Source: Hippophae tibetana (lineage: Eukaryota; Streptophyta; Magnoliopsida; Rosales; Elaeagnaceae). From it: a stretch of DNA of 64,000 bases. Where the stretch lies: positions 21,231,501 through 21,295,500 of the forward strand of contig CM072801.1 of the NCBI GenBank assembly GCA_037013495.1, written 5' to 3'. Position numbers and translations under genes: made by a program. Below the pieces are notes generated by a model that was not told the DNA's origin, made no database searches, and saw nothing but the letters and a program-made list of their open reading frames with translations. Each line of letters starts with the position of its first letter. The stretch's first letter is position 1. Positions 25,885 to 36,240 of this stretch are shown in pieces.

Positions 25885-26134
25885 TGTTAAGTTATATTTA
25901 TTTCACTTGTACTACACTTCCACTATTTTACTTGTACTACACTTGTACTATTTCACTTGTACTACACTTACTATTTCACTTGTACTACACTTACTATTTC
26001 ACTTGTACTACACTTGTACCACACTTGTACTACACTTGTTACAACTCTATAAATAGAGTTCTCTATGTACATTCTAAGACACACCAATACAACATTAAAT
26101 CATTCTTTCTTCTTATCTCTCTATACTCTTCACA
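25885..26134 (+). repeat. 5' LTR of the intact copia element
   Basis: The first 150 bp is built from repeats of TTTCACTTGTACTACACTT-like units, of the sort that often acts as an enhancer array in U3. A TATA box (TATAAATA, 26048-26055) sits inside an imperfect palindrome, AACTCTAT-AA-ATAGAGTT. The transcribed R/U5 part follows and ends at the PBS. Confidence 0.95.
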
Positions 26135-26147
26135 TGGTATCAGAGCC
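26135..26147 (+). promoter_or_regulatory. Primer-binding site of the intact copia element
   Basis: TGGTATCAGAGCC follows the LTR with no gap. It matches plant initiator methionine tRNA. Confidence 0.95.
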
Positions 26148-26199
26148 TCTCATATATCTCTAAAATTTCTATCAAAATTTCGCCTCTCTTCATCACAGC

Positions 26200-26297
26200 C
26201 AACCCGGCTCACCTCAACTCGGCTCACTCCAACCCGGCTCATCTCAACTCGGCTCACTCCAACCCGGATCATCTCAACTCGACTCATTCCAACCCGG
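26200..26297 (+). repeat. 30-bp tandem repeat in the gag leader
   Basis: Three 30-bp units starting CAACCCGG (26200, 26230, 26260) and a partial fourth at 26290. They lie between the PBS and the gag ATG. The units are in frame with gag and keep the frame open. Confidence 0.9.
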
Positions 26298-26396
26298 TTT
26301 CAGGCTTGTTTTCAACTCCTCTTTTTATTTTTAAGGATATCTCCTTTATACTGTTTCTATAAATTTGCTTTACATTTCCTCCATTATTTCGTTAAA

Positions 26397-29300
26397 ATGG
26401 ACCGAAATGATGTCCCAAAACCAATCTCTACCACCCTTGATGATACTAACTACCTAGCCTGGGCACAAGCAATGAAAAGTTTCTTGAAAGGACGCAAGCT
26501 ATGGCGTTTCATAACTGGTGATATCTCTATACCCATCCAAGAAACCACTGAAAACAACTTCTTATTTGCTGACCGCCTTGAAGACTGGGAGAGTAAACAC
26601 CATCAAATTATTACCTGGTTCCGTAACACCACCTTACCCTCCATCCATGGTGAATTTGGGCGTTTTGACACTGCCAAAGAAGTTTGGGAATTTCTTGAGA
26701 CTCGCTTCACTACAACAGATTTGGCCAACCAATATCAACTTCTAACAACTCTTCATACCAAACGCCAAAGGGCTGATCAAACCATTAACCAATTTCTCTC
26801 TGAAATGCATACTATTTGGGATCAACTCGCTCTCTCTGAACCAACTTGGACGAACAAGATTGATGCTGAGATGTTTGCAACTTACCGTAATCACCAGCGT
26901 CTTGTTATTTTTCTCATGGCTCTACATGATCGATTTGAACTTGTTCGGGCTTCCTTACTCCATCGGAGTCCTTTTTCATCCTTAGATACTGCTGTGACCG
27001 AGCTTCGCTCTGAAGAAACTCGGATGGGGGTTTTCAAAGTTTATCATACAGATTCTGTTCTTGCCACCCCCTTTTATCGCCCTAAAGGAGGTTCAAAAGA
27101 GGACTTCAAACATCAAGGTTGCACCTACTGTCACAACCCCAATCATGAGCTTCTTACATGTCCCATTCGGGTATGTATATATTGTCACAAGAAGGGTCCA
27201 GGACACTTTAACAGAGATTGCTTTCGGAATCCCTCTCAGCATTCCTCACGGAATCCCTCTCAACATTCCTCACGGAATCCCTCTCGGAATCCCTCTCAAC
27301 ATGCTTCAGGTAACAATAGTAACTCATCTATCACTGCTGCTGTTTCTGAGGATAATCATGACAAATTTACCTTCTCTACTCAAGAACTTGAAGGTCTTCT
27401 TAAACATGTTCTCTCACAATCTAGTAATCCTCCTTCTACTGCCTTGTCTCTCACATCAGGTAAATCTTTATGGTATTTTGATTCTGCTTGTTGTAACCAT
27501 ATGACTCATGATACCCACATCTTCTCTCCCACACAATCTTCCATCTCCAAACCTTTAATTCAAACTGCCAATGGTTCACATATGCATGTTAATGCTGTAG
27601 GACAAGTTTCCACATCTTCTATATCACTTTCTGACACCTTTCATATTCCCAACCTTACTCTAAATCTTATCTCTGTTGGTCAATTATGTGAACTTGGTCT
27701 TACTATTACTTTTTCCTCTTCTGGTTGTCATGTGCAGGATCCACAGACAGGACAGATCCTTGGGATAGGCCGTAAGGTTGGACGATTATTTGAACTTATC
27801 GACCTTCATCTACCCAAGTCTCCTCATACTTCCATTGCTGCTTCTACTACTCCTATCAACCTATGGCATGCTCGTCTAGGTCATACGTCTATAGGACGTC
27901 TTCGTCCCTTAGCATCTTCTGGTAAATTAGGATCTGTTTCTATTTCTGATAATGTAAATTGTTTGCCTTGTCAATTGGGAAAACAACCTGCTTTATGTTT
28001 TAATAAAAGTGATTCTACTTCTATCTCCCCTTTTGACTTAATTCATTCTGATGTTTGGGGTCCATCCCCACATCCTACTATGGGGGGATGTGTTTACTTT
28101 GTCATTTTTATTGATGATTATTCAAGATTCACATGGATTTTTCTCATGAAACATAGATCTGAATTACCCAAAATTTATTATGATTTTGCCCAAATGGTTA
28201 AAACCCAATTTTCTCAAAATATCAAAGTACTTAGAGCTGATAATGCTATGGAATATAAAGAAACAAATTTTTTAAATTTTCTTCGTCAAAATGGGACTCT
28301 TTCTCAATATTCTTGTCCTGGCACATCTCAACAAAATGGAAGAGCTGAGCGAAAACACAGACATATTCTTAATACTGTTCGCACTCTCCTAATTTCTAGT
28401 TCTTGTCCTGAACGCTTTTGGGGTGAAGCAGCTCTTACAGCTGTTTATACTATCAATCGTGTTCCTATGCCTATTATTCACAATCAATCCCCTTATGAGC
28501 GTCTCTATAGTACTTCTCCATCTTATGAACTGCTCAAAGTGTTTGGTTGTGCCTGTTTTGTTCTTCTTCACCCTCATGAACGCAATAAATTAGAACCTCG
28601 TGCTCGCCTTTGTTGTTTCTTAGGGTATGGAATAGAACACAAAGGCTATCGTTGTTGGGACCCTATCTCTAAACGATTGCGCATCTCTCGTCATGTCATC
28701 TTTTGGGAACATAAAATGTTTTCCTCTATTTCCTCATTTCATGTCTCATCTCCTAACTCACTCTCATTTTTTAATGACCCAACTATTGATTTATTTCCTC
28801 CTGACATTGCTCCATTACCCTCACCATCGTCTACTACGGCTTCTCCTGATGTGTCTGCTCCTTCTGCTGATCCTACCATTACATCTTCTGAAGACCAACT
28901 ACCTGATTGTCCAGAGTCATCACTTCGTCGTTCTACTCGTGTAAGTAGTCTTCCTTTTCATCTTCGTGATTACCAATGTTTCTCTACTATTTTGTCTCAT
29001 CATGAACCCCAAAACTATAGAGAAGCTATTTCTAACCCTCATTGGCAGCAAGCTATGACAGATGAATTACAGGCATTAACAAAAGCACATACATGGGATC
29101 TTGTTGATCTTCCATCTAATAAATCTTTGATTGGTTGTAAGTGGATTTTCAAAATCAAAACTCATTCAGATGGGTCTGTGGAACGATATAAAGCTCGTCT
29201 GGTTGCAAAGGGTTTTACACAGGAATATGGAATCGACTATGAAGAAACTTTTGCACCTGTAGCTCGCCTCACTTCTGTTCGAAGTATCATTGCTGTTGCT

Positions 29301-30533
29301 GCTGCTCGAAATTGGAACATGTTTCAAATGGATGTCAAAAATGCTTTTCTCAATGGAGACATAACTGAGGAAGTTTATATGAAACCTCCTCCTGGATACA
29401 CTCATTCACCTCATCAAGTATGCAGACTTCGTCGTGCTCTCTATGGCCTCAAACAAGCTCCTCGGGCTTGGTTTTCCAAATTCAGCTCTACACTTACTGA
29501 CTTTGGTTTCACTTCCAGTTCTTATGACTCCGGTCTCTTTATTCGGAAGACTCCCACTGGTGTAACACTTTTACTCCTTTATGTAGATGATATTATCATA
29601 ACAGGAAATGACTCTAATGGAATTGTTGATCTCAAGCAGTTTCTGAGCCATCAATTTGAAATGAAAGACCTTGGTCGTCTCCACTACTTCTTGGGCCTAG
29701 AAATCTCATCTGATTCTCAAGGATATTATCTCTCTCAAGCAAAGTACTCATCTGATATTCTTAATCGGGCTGGCCTTACTGATTGTAAAACTGCATCAAC
29801 ACCTCTAGAAACCAATGTCAAACTTACTCCATTAGATGGTACTATTCTCTCAGATGCCACATTATACAGACAACTAGTAGGCAGTCTTGTTTATCTCACA
29901 GTCACTCGTCCTGACATTGCCTATGCTGTTCATCTGGTTAGTCAATTCATGTCTGCTCCACGGTCTACCCATTATGCTGCGGTTCTTCGCATTCTCCGCT
30001 ATATCAAAGGCACCATGTTTTACGGTCTCCACTTCTCCAACAAGTCTAATCTTCTTCTTTCCGCCTACTCTGATGCTGATTGGGCAGGTGACCCAACTGA
30101 TCGTCGCTCTACTACTGGATATTGTTTCTTTCTTGGAAACTCTCTCATATCTTGGCGAAGCAAGAAACAATCCCTCACTTCTCGATCCAGCACTGAAGCT
30201 GAATATCGTGCTCTTGCTGACACCACTCAAGAACTTCTTTGGCTCCGTTGGTTACTTGCTGATATGGGTGTTCTCCAATCAACTGCAACTATCCTATATT
30301 GTGACAATCAGAGTGCTATTCAGATTGCTCACAATAATGTATTTCATGAACGAACAAAACATATCGAGATTGATTGTCATTTTGTTCGTCAACATGTTCT
30401 TCAAGATACTATTTGTCTCAAATCAATATCCTCCACAGATCAAACAGCTAACATCTTCACCAAATCTCATCTACCAGGCAGATTTCAAGAATTAGTTTCC
30501 AAACTCAAGTTGATTGTTTCTCTTCCTCCTTGA
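26397..30533 (+). CDS. Copia gag-pol polyprotein, 1378 aa, intact
   Basis: Start chosen at MDRNDVPKPISTTLDD because UBN2-type gag begins there, although the frame is open back into the LTR. Order: gag (residues 1-240), a zinc knuckle region (from C242, CTYC..CIYCHKKGPGHFNRDC), an octapeptide repeat (RNPSQHSS), protease (D362, in DSACCNHMT; the usual copia motif has DSG, here DSA), integrase with HHCC zinc site (H491) and DDE core (first Asp D552; SQQNGRAERKHRH around the Glu), reverse transcriptase (FQMDVKNAFLNGDI, LYGLKQAPRAW, YVDD at 1062-1065) and RNase H (YSDADW, Asp 1226; STEAEYRAL; HERTKHIEIDCHFVRQ). Copia order INT-RT-RH is as expected. It should yield particle, protease, integrase and reverse transcriptase in the cell; no lesion was found. 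Confidence 0.97.
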   Translation: MDRNDVPKPISTTLDDTNYLAWAQAMKSFLKGRKLWRFITGDISIPIQETTENNFLFADRLEDWESKHHQIITWFRNTTLPSIHGEFGRFDTAKEVWEFLETRFTTTDLANQYQLLTTLHTKRQRADQTINQFLSEMHTIWDQLALSEPTWTNKIDAEMFATYRNHQRLVIFLMALHDRFELVRASLLHRSPFSSLDTAVTELRSEETRMGVFKVYHTDSVLATPFYRPKGGSKEDFKHQGCTYCHNPNHELLTCPIRVCIYCHKKGPGHFNRDCFRNPSQHSSRNPSQHSSRNPSRNPSQHASGNNSNSSITAAVSEDNHDKFTFSTQELEGLLKHVLSQSSNPPSTALSLTSGKSLWYFDSACCNHMTHDTHIFSPTQSSISKPLIQTANGSHMHVNAVGQVSTSSISLSDTFHIPNLTLNLISVGQLCELGLTITFSSSGCHVQDPQTGQILGIGRKVGRLFELIDLHLPKSPHTSIAASTTPINLWHARLGHTSIGRLRPLASSGKLGSVSISDNVNCLPCQLGKQPALCFNKSDSTSISPFDLIHSDVWGPSPHPTMGGCVYFVIFIDDYSRFTWIFLMKHRSELPKIYYDFAQMVKTQFSQNIKVLRADNAMEYKETNFLNFLRQNGTLSQYSCPGTSQQNGRAERKHRHILNTVRTLLISSSCPERFWGEAALTAVYTINRVPMPIIHNQSPYERLYSTSPSYELLKVFGCACFVLLHPHERNKLEPRARLCCFLGYGIEHKGYRCWDPISKRLRISRHVIFWEHKMFSSISSFHVSSPNSLSFFNDPTIDLFPPDIAPLPSPSSTTASPDVSAPSADPTITSSEDQLPDCPESSLRRSTRVSSLPFHLRDYQCFSTILSHHEPQNYREAISNPHWQQAMTDELQALTKAHTWDLVDLPSNKSLIGCKWIFKIKTHSDGSVERYKARLVAKGFTQEYGIDYEETFAPVARLTSVRSIIAVAAARNWNMFQMDVKNAFLNGDITEEVYMKPPPGYTHSPHQVCRLRRALYGLKQAPRAWFSKFSSTLTDFGFTSSSYDSGLFIRKTPTGVTLLLLYVDDIIITGNDSNGIVDLKQFLSHQFEMKDLGRLHYFLGLEISSDSQGYYLSQAKYSSDILNRAGLTDCKTASTPLETNVKLTPLDGTILSDATLYRQLVGSLVYLTVTRPDIAYAVHLVSQFMSAPRSTHYAAVLRILRYIKGTMFYGLHFSNKSNLLLSAYSDADWAGDPTDRRSTTGYCFFLGNSLISWRSKKQSLTSRSSTEAEYRALADTTQELLWLRWLLADMGVLQSTATILYCDNQSAIQIAHNNVFHERTKHIEIDCHFVRQHVLQDTICLKSISSTDQTANIFTKSHLPGRFQELVSKLKLIVSLPP

Positions 30534-30537
30534 GTTT

Positions 30538-30546
30538 GAGGGGGGA
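30538..30546 (+). promoter_or_regulatory. Polypurine tract of the intact copia element
   Basis: GAGGGGGGA lies between the gag-pol stop and the 3' LTR and primes plus-strand DNA in such elements. Confidence 0.9.
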
Positions 30547-30796
30547 TGTTAAGTTATATTTATTTCACTTGTACTACACTTCCACTATTTTACTTGTACT
30601 ACACTTGTACTATTTCACTTGTACTACACTTACTATTTCACTTGTACTACACTTACTATTTCACTTGTACTACACTTGTACCACACTTGTACTACACTTG
30701 TTACAACTCTATAAATAGAGTTCTCTATGTACATTCTAAGACACACCAATACAACATTAAATCATTCTTTCTTCTTATCTCTCTATACTCTTCACA
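30547..30796 (+). repeat. 3' LTR of the intact copia element
   Basis: Identical to the 5' LTR over all 250 bp by eye. Followed by the target duplication AGTTT. Confidence 0.95.
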
Positions 30797-30801
30797 AGTT
30801 T

Positions 30802-33540
30802 AATTATTTATAAGTTTTTTTTTTGATTTAATACTCACCGATTGGAATTATATTACTTAATTAATAAAAAATATAATGTATATTTTAAATCAACATATAA
30901 TTAAATTAATTTCTTAAACTTAATATATTTCTTAATATTTACGGTATAGATATAATCAATTAACTTGACATCATATCTTACACACAATTTTTAATAACAT
31001 TTATTATTATAGGTGAACCTCAACTCAATTTTTAAGTTATAAGTTATTAAGGTTTTAATTTTTTTAAAATTGTACAAATAATATCATCTTATAAAATAAT
31101 TATATAATCGATTAGTTTCTTTATATAATCGATTAAGTTATAACAAGTGTTCTTTATGCACATATTTTTTTTGTATGTATATAATTAAGAAGTAGACTTG
31201 CTACTTTATTTATGGGAGATAGTTTTACGTTTAAAATTTGTGAAATCAATTAAGTTCGTTAAATACATTATTACACTTGTTGTAACAACTTAAATAAACA
31301 AAAAACAATTATTAAATAATGTGAATATCATTGGCGCTAACATAATAACAATCTAGAAGTACACTCATGTTGTGACATGTTTTTTCACTGATTATACAAT
31401 TGATTTCTTTATCTTTAATTCAATAAATAAGTTTTTTAAGATAAAAAAATATACCAAAGTTTTTTATTTTCTAAAAAACAAAAATTATAAATAAGAGATA
31501 TATTCTCCATTTATGATACCAAAAAAATATCAATGAGTTATTCAAATTTTATTTTATTTTATTTTTTCATTTTCTTCGATATACTTTTATTTGAGTTCAT
31601 ATATTCTAACATAAACAATAAATAATAAAAGGTGCGCTTTAGTGCGGACTTAAAAGCAAAAGTCTCTTCCATATGAAGCAAGATATACCAAACCATGAAA
31701 GCTACATGAAAAAAAGTACAATGGTCTGCAATTTTGACCCAAAATGACATCATTGTAACAAGACTATTGATTTTCCAAAAAGCATAATAATAATAGTTTA
31801 GTTTAGTTTCAACAAGTTTGTTAATAATCTCAGAAAAGCATGGAGTGCCAAGGACCTACCATGTGGGAGTGGGAGTGGCTACCAAACGCTTTTAAGAATG
31901 AGATATTCTTTATTATATTTAAAATATATTATTTATTAATTAGATTATTTTTTTTAATTTTTTTATTAAATATTTATTTTTTTTAAAATAATTTATATTA
32001 ATTTTAAATTTTATTAATTATTAAGTATTTTAAAAATAATTAACAATTTTTAAGAATTGGCAATATGCATGTCCAAACAAGGAGTCGCATTTACGGAATC
32101 TGACACCTTTCTTTGATTGTTTGCTTTATACATCACGTAAAGCAAATAGCCAAAGACGACACTTGTGTTTGTGGAAAGTAATAAATGTGGATCTTGAAAA
32201 TTTAGGCAATTTGAATTTGTCTTTTATTTGTTTATAATAAATGTTAACAAATATCTTAAATTTGATAAATGTTAGAAAATATCTCAAACTGATACGAAAA
32301 AGTAATTATTTATTATTTTTAAAGGTATATAATAATATAATATTTTCATTTAATAAATTTTATTGAAATTTAAGATTAATAATTTTTTTAAAATAAATAT
32401 GTAATAAAAACTTGAAAAAAAATAATTTCATTGATTATTAATAAAGTCCAATAAATAATGAATAATAAATCCTTATTTGAACTTAAAATAATAATATTAT
32501 TAAGTATAATAAAACTCATATAATTGTATCTAATAAAAAAATTTACATTAATTATTATTTGTGATATTAGTACATCCCACTTACCCAATAAAAAAATTAA
32601 AAAAACTCATTAGTACATCAATGAGTTAGAGATTAATATATGTGTTATTTACGCTCAACAGTAAAATGAATAAAAATAAATATTTAATAATTAAAAAAAT
32701 CATTTAAAAAAATATTAACTAACTAATAATATTTCTTTATTGATCTTAAACCTAAACTTAAACCAATTAAATTTACTGTTATTTTAACCTTTTTTATACA
32801 CATATACATTTAAAATTATATTTTAAATATTAGTCATTCTATTATTGTTTTTTTTAATGTTACATGTAAATACCAACTATATTATATCCTTTATTTGTCC
32901 ATCAGTTATATATATTTTACACTATTAGTATTAAATATTATTAATATGTAAAATCAAATATACATAATTGTATCTAATAAATATTTTTTATATTAATTAT
33001 GATTGTGATACTAATATATTTTAATCTAATAAAAAAATCCTAAAGGTCCATCAACAATATTTCACATTATTGGTACAAAATATTGCTTGATATAGTTGTT
33101 ATTTATAATTAAAAATAAAATAAATAAAAATAAAAGGTTAATACTGAGAAGAAATATTTTAAACAATAAAAAAATTAACTTATTAATAATATAATCTTAA
33201 ATCTATTAAATTTAGAATTTGTTTTTAATATATTTATGTATGTATGTTTTTTATTTTTTTCAACTTTATATTTTAATTATTAAATGTATCATTATATTAA
33301 TTTTTTTATTCGACCCTTGGATAGGGAGGTTTCCTCATTTTATTATTCAGTAGAAAGCCCAAAACTGTGCTAGCCCGTGATCTGGATTAGCAAGGAATCC
33401 GTCTTCGGAATAAGTTTGTATTGTTTTTTATTATTATTCGAATGGAAAGTTTGTATCAGTTTTTTATTACAGTGTGTGTGTGAACTTGGAATATATTTTC
33501 ATAAAAAAAAATCCAAATACAAACAAACAGTAAAAGTAAA
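30802..33540. other. AT-rich intergenic region
   Basis: No gene recognised. Two AT-rich blocks at about 32450-32830 and 32870-33260 resemble each other (ATTAAGTATAATAAAACTCATATAATTGTATCTAATAAA versus CAAATATACATAATTGTATCTAATAAA, quoted in part), so there may be an old duplication. Small frames at 31559-31753 and 32388-32588 have no family features. Confidence 0.5.
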
Positions 33541-33562
33541 AGTAAAAGAGGAAGAATTAGAA

Positions 33563-33773
33563 GTACTACCCATAAAGGAGTGTAGTACATTTAAGTGTAT
33601 AAAGCATTAAAGAAATGTTATTATTAGCCTCCTCTTCCTCCTCCTTTTTATTATTTAAAAATTCTATTTCTTCACAATAATTGTTTCTTGTTTGTATGGT
33701 AAGAGTACGTAAGAGGGGGGTAGTACATATAGAATTGATAATTGGATCTAAGATAGTACATATAAAATTGTAC
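33563..33773 (+). promoter_or_regulatory. Cluster of six GTAC motifs upstream of the MIR408-type gene
   Basis: GTAC cores lie at 33563, 33585, 33705, 33723, 33756 and 33770. Known: GTAC is the core of copper-response elements bound by SPL7-type SBP proteins, and MIR408 promoters in other plants carry several of them. A TATA-like sequence (TATATAAT, 33817-33824) follows, about 165 bp before the hairpin. Inferred copper-deficiency control. Confidence 0.6.
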
Positions 33774-33983
33774 TATTTAGCTTTCCATTTTGAGGTTTGC
33801 ATATTGGTTCTATATGTATATAATAATAAACATTAAGATGAGATCAATATTGAATAGGAAACATTAATTGCAAAGAGCAAAAGAGACCAAGTGTTGCTTA
33901 CATTTGAAATTCATGATGAGAGTGGGTGGCAATGAGACAGAGACATAGAGGTAGGTCAGATTTAGAACAAGAGAACTAAGACA

Positions 33984-34100
33984 CTAAAAGACAGGGAAGA
34001 TGCAGAGCATGGATGAAGGTATCAACACAACTATGATTGTTAGAGCAAGGAATGATGTTGTACCTCTATTCATGCTCTGCCTCTTCCCCGGCTTTTCCTT
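33984..34100 (+). ncRNA. MIR408: MIR408-type microRNA precursor hairpin
   Basis: The 3' arm at 34072-34092 differs from the miR408-3p consensus I recall at two positions: position 5 is U instead of A and position 18 is C instead of U. The 5' arm at 33991-34012 matches miR408-5p with two changes (ACAGGGAAGATGCAGAGCAT here). The arms pair over about 36 nt with few mismatches and a loop of about 40 nt (34022-34060). The position-5 change removes the mismatch usually found in the duplex, so the hairpin pairs better than the consensus. Known targets of miR408 are plantacyanin, laccase and other copper-protein mRNAs, which it represses under copper shortage. Whether this copy is expressed is not shown; upstream GTAC motifs support a functional promoter. 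The family call rests on recalled consensus sequences. Confidence 0.85.
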
Positions 34101-34489
34101 TTTTTTTTTTCCCTCCCTCTCTTCACCTTATTCTCTTCCTCTATTTTTATTTTAAGACAAGCCATAATTTAGTTTTTTTAGATTATAATTATTTTAAATT
34201 TAGATTTCGTGTGTATAATCGTCATTAATTTTTACTTTTTAAACGGGCTTAGTCTTAAATAGCATGTATATGTAAAAAAAAACTTTAAATCTATCCTTAC
34301 TATTCACATTTTAAGAAGTTTCAATCAATTAATTGATATTGGTTTCTTCCTCTAAAACAAAACCAAAAAGGTCATTTATTATTCTAAATAGGATTGTGTG
34401 TATAACTATTGTGGTTGATATTTATTTATGAAATGGACTTAATTTCATATGGTTGTGTATTTATTGTTAGAAACATTTATATCAAAAGA

Positions 34490-35255
34490 ATTTTTAAGTC
34501 TCGTCCTTCCATTTTCATTTTAATGAGTTTCAATAGTTTGATTTATCTTGATTTCTTTTAAAAAAAATTAATTACATACTATTATAACTTACATATATAA
34601 TTATTGATAAAGTGTAAAAATGGTTATTTTGTTTAGGTAAAAAATGATGTTTAATTCTTTTGTTTAGAAAAAAAATGTTTTTAAGTTTATTTATTTATAA
34701 AAAAATATGTCATTTATGTTATTTTATTTGTAAAAAAGGTGTTAGACAAGAACAAAAGATAATAATAAAGTTAACTTTTCATTCTATTTTTCTATAAATA
34801 TAACGGAATAATACATGTATAACATATATATTTATATTTTTTGATAGATATATATATATATATAAATTAATATTTATTTAAAAAATTATTCAATTTTTTA
34901 AGAAAAAAAATTTCTTTTAGAATTAAGCATAATTTTTAATAAAATTTTAAATATTTAATATCCAAAATCACACATTATATAGTGAAAATTTAATTTAAAT
35001 TTGATCGAACTTTTTTCATAAAAATATATTTTTTAAAATATAAAAAAAAGCACGAACAAAAGACCTATACGACCATTTTTTCAATAATAATTATATATCA
35101 CGATTGTATGGTAAAAATATAACAGATACGTAAATGTGTAACCCACTTAAAATGAAAGTCATAAAACAAGCTATACTAGTGAAATAAATAGTTATCTCGA
35201 GTTTATATTTCATAACTTTCATTATAATGAATGGAAGGGAATCACAGCTAGATAT
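34490..35255 (+). repeat. AT-rich tandem duplication, copy 1
   Basis: It shares with copy 2 the start (CTTCCATTTTCATTTTAA), the segment GATAAAGTGTAAAAATGGTTA, the segment GTGTTAGACAAG, and the end (GAATGGAAGGGAATCACAGC). It is shorter than copy 2 because the right inverted arm is mostly lost; only its outer part (GCACGAACAAAAGACCTATA, 35050-35069) remains. Confidence 0.7.
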
Positions 35256-35299
35256 ATATTAATGTTAGTTATTATAAATATTTCATAAGTATATTAAAG

Positions 35300-36240
35300 A
35301 ATTTGTAAGTCTCTTCCTTCGATTTTCATTTTAACTAGTTGATTTATCTTGATATTTTTCTTAAAAAAAACTTAATTACATATTATTATAATCAAGTTAC
35401 TTATATAATTGTTGATAAAGTGTAAAAATGGTTACTTTGTTTAGGTCAAAATTGATGTTTAATTCTTTTGTCAAGGAAAAAATTGTTTTTAAGTCCATTT
35501 ATTTGTAAAAAAATTGACATTTAAGTCCATTTGTTTGTGAAAAAAGTGTTAGACAAGGATAAAATTAATATTTATAACAAGAACTTTAACTTTTCATCTA
35601 ATTTTTTTAAAAAATATAATGGAATAATACATGTATAACATATATGTTTATATTTTTTTTATAGATATATACATACAAAATTAATATTTATTTAAAAAAT
35701 TACTCACATTTTTTAAGAAATAATTTTCTTTCAAAATTAAACATAATTTTTAAACAAAATTTTCAATATTTAATATCTAAATTCACACGTTATATAGTGA
35801 AAATTTAATTAATTTTTGATTAATTTTTTTAAAAAAAATTGAAATAGTTTTAATAAAAATTACTTTATCAAATATATGTCTATCGAAAAATACAAATATG
35901 CATGTGTTACATGTGCTATTATATTATATTTAATGAAAAACTAAATAAAAAATTTATTTTGTCCTCATACAACACTTTTTTACAAACAAATAAATTTAAA
36001 AATATATTTTTTAAATAAAAAAAAAACACGAACCAAAGACCTATACTACCATTTTTTTCAATAATAGTTACATATCACGATTGTATAGTAAAAATATAAC
36101 AAATACGTGAATGTGTAACCGAGTTAGAATGAAATAGTCGTCAAACAAGCTATACCAAAGTTGCGAAATAAATAGTTTTCTCGAGTTTATATTTCATAAC
36201 TTTCATTATAGTGAATGGAGGGGAATCACAGCTAGATATT
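35300..36240 (+). repeat. AT-rich tandem duplication, copy 2, with long inverted arms
   Basis: Homologous to 34490-35255. Inside it, about 35408-35673 and 35870-36063 are inverted copies of each other: AAAAATGGTTACTTTGTTTA on the left faces CACGAACCAAAGACCTATAC on the right, and GTGTTAGACAAGGA faces TCCTCATACAACAC. This is the layout of a fold-back or MITE-like element. Confidence 0.65.

Larger units (their letters stand above)
25885..30796 (+). mobile_element. Intact Ty1/copia LTR retrotransposon with identical LTRs
   Basis: Two 250-bp LTRs (25885-26134 and 30547-30796) read identical base by base. They start TGTTAAG and end TTCACA. PBS TGGTATCAGAGCC is directly after the 5' LTR, PPT GAGGGGGGA directly before the 3' LTR. 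The target duplication AGTTT is perfect (25880-25884 and 30797-30801). One uninterrupted gag-pol frame of 1378 codons fills most of the interior. Known: LTRs are identical at insertion and diverge with time. Inference: a very recent insertion, with all parts needed for transposition apparently intact. Confidence 0.97.

Noticed and set aside
29874-30495. Alternative frames within the copia RNase H
   Set aside because: Shadows of the intact gag-pol frame.
33377-33610. Plus-strand 77-codon open frame
   Set aside because: Overlaps the GTAC-rich promoter region of the MIR408-type gene and has low-complexity, lysine-rich content without a family match.
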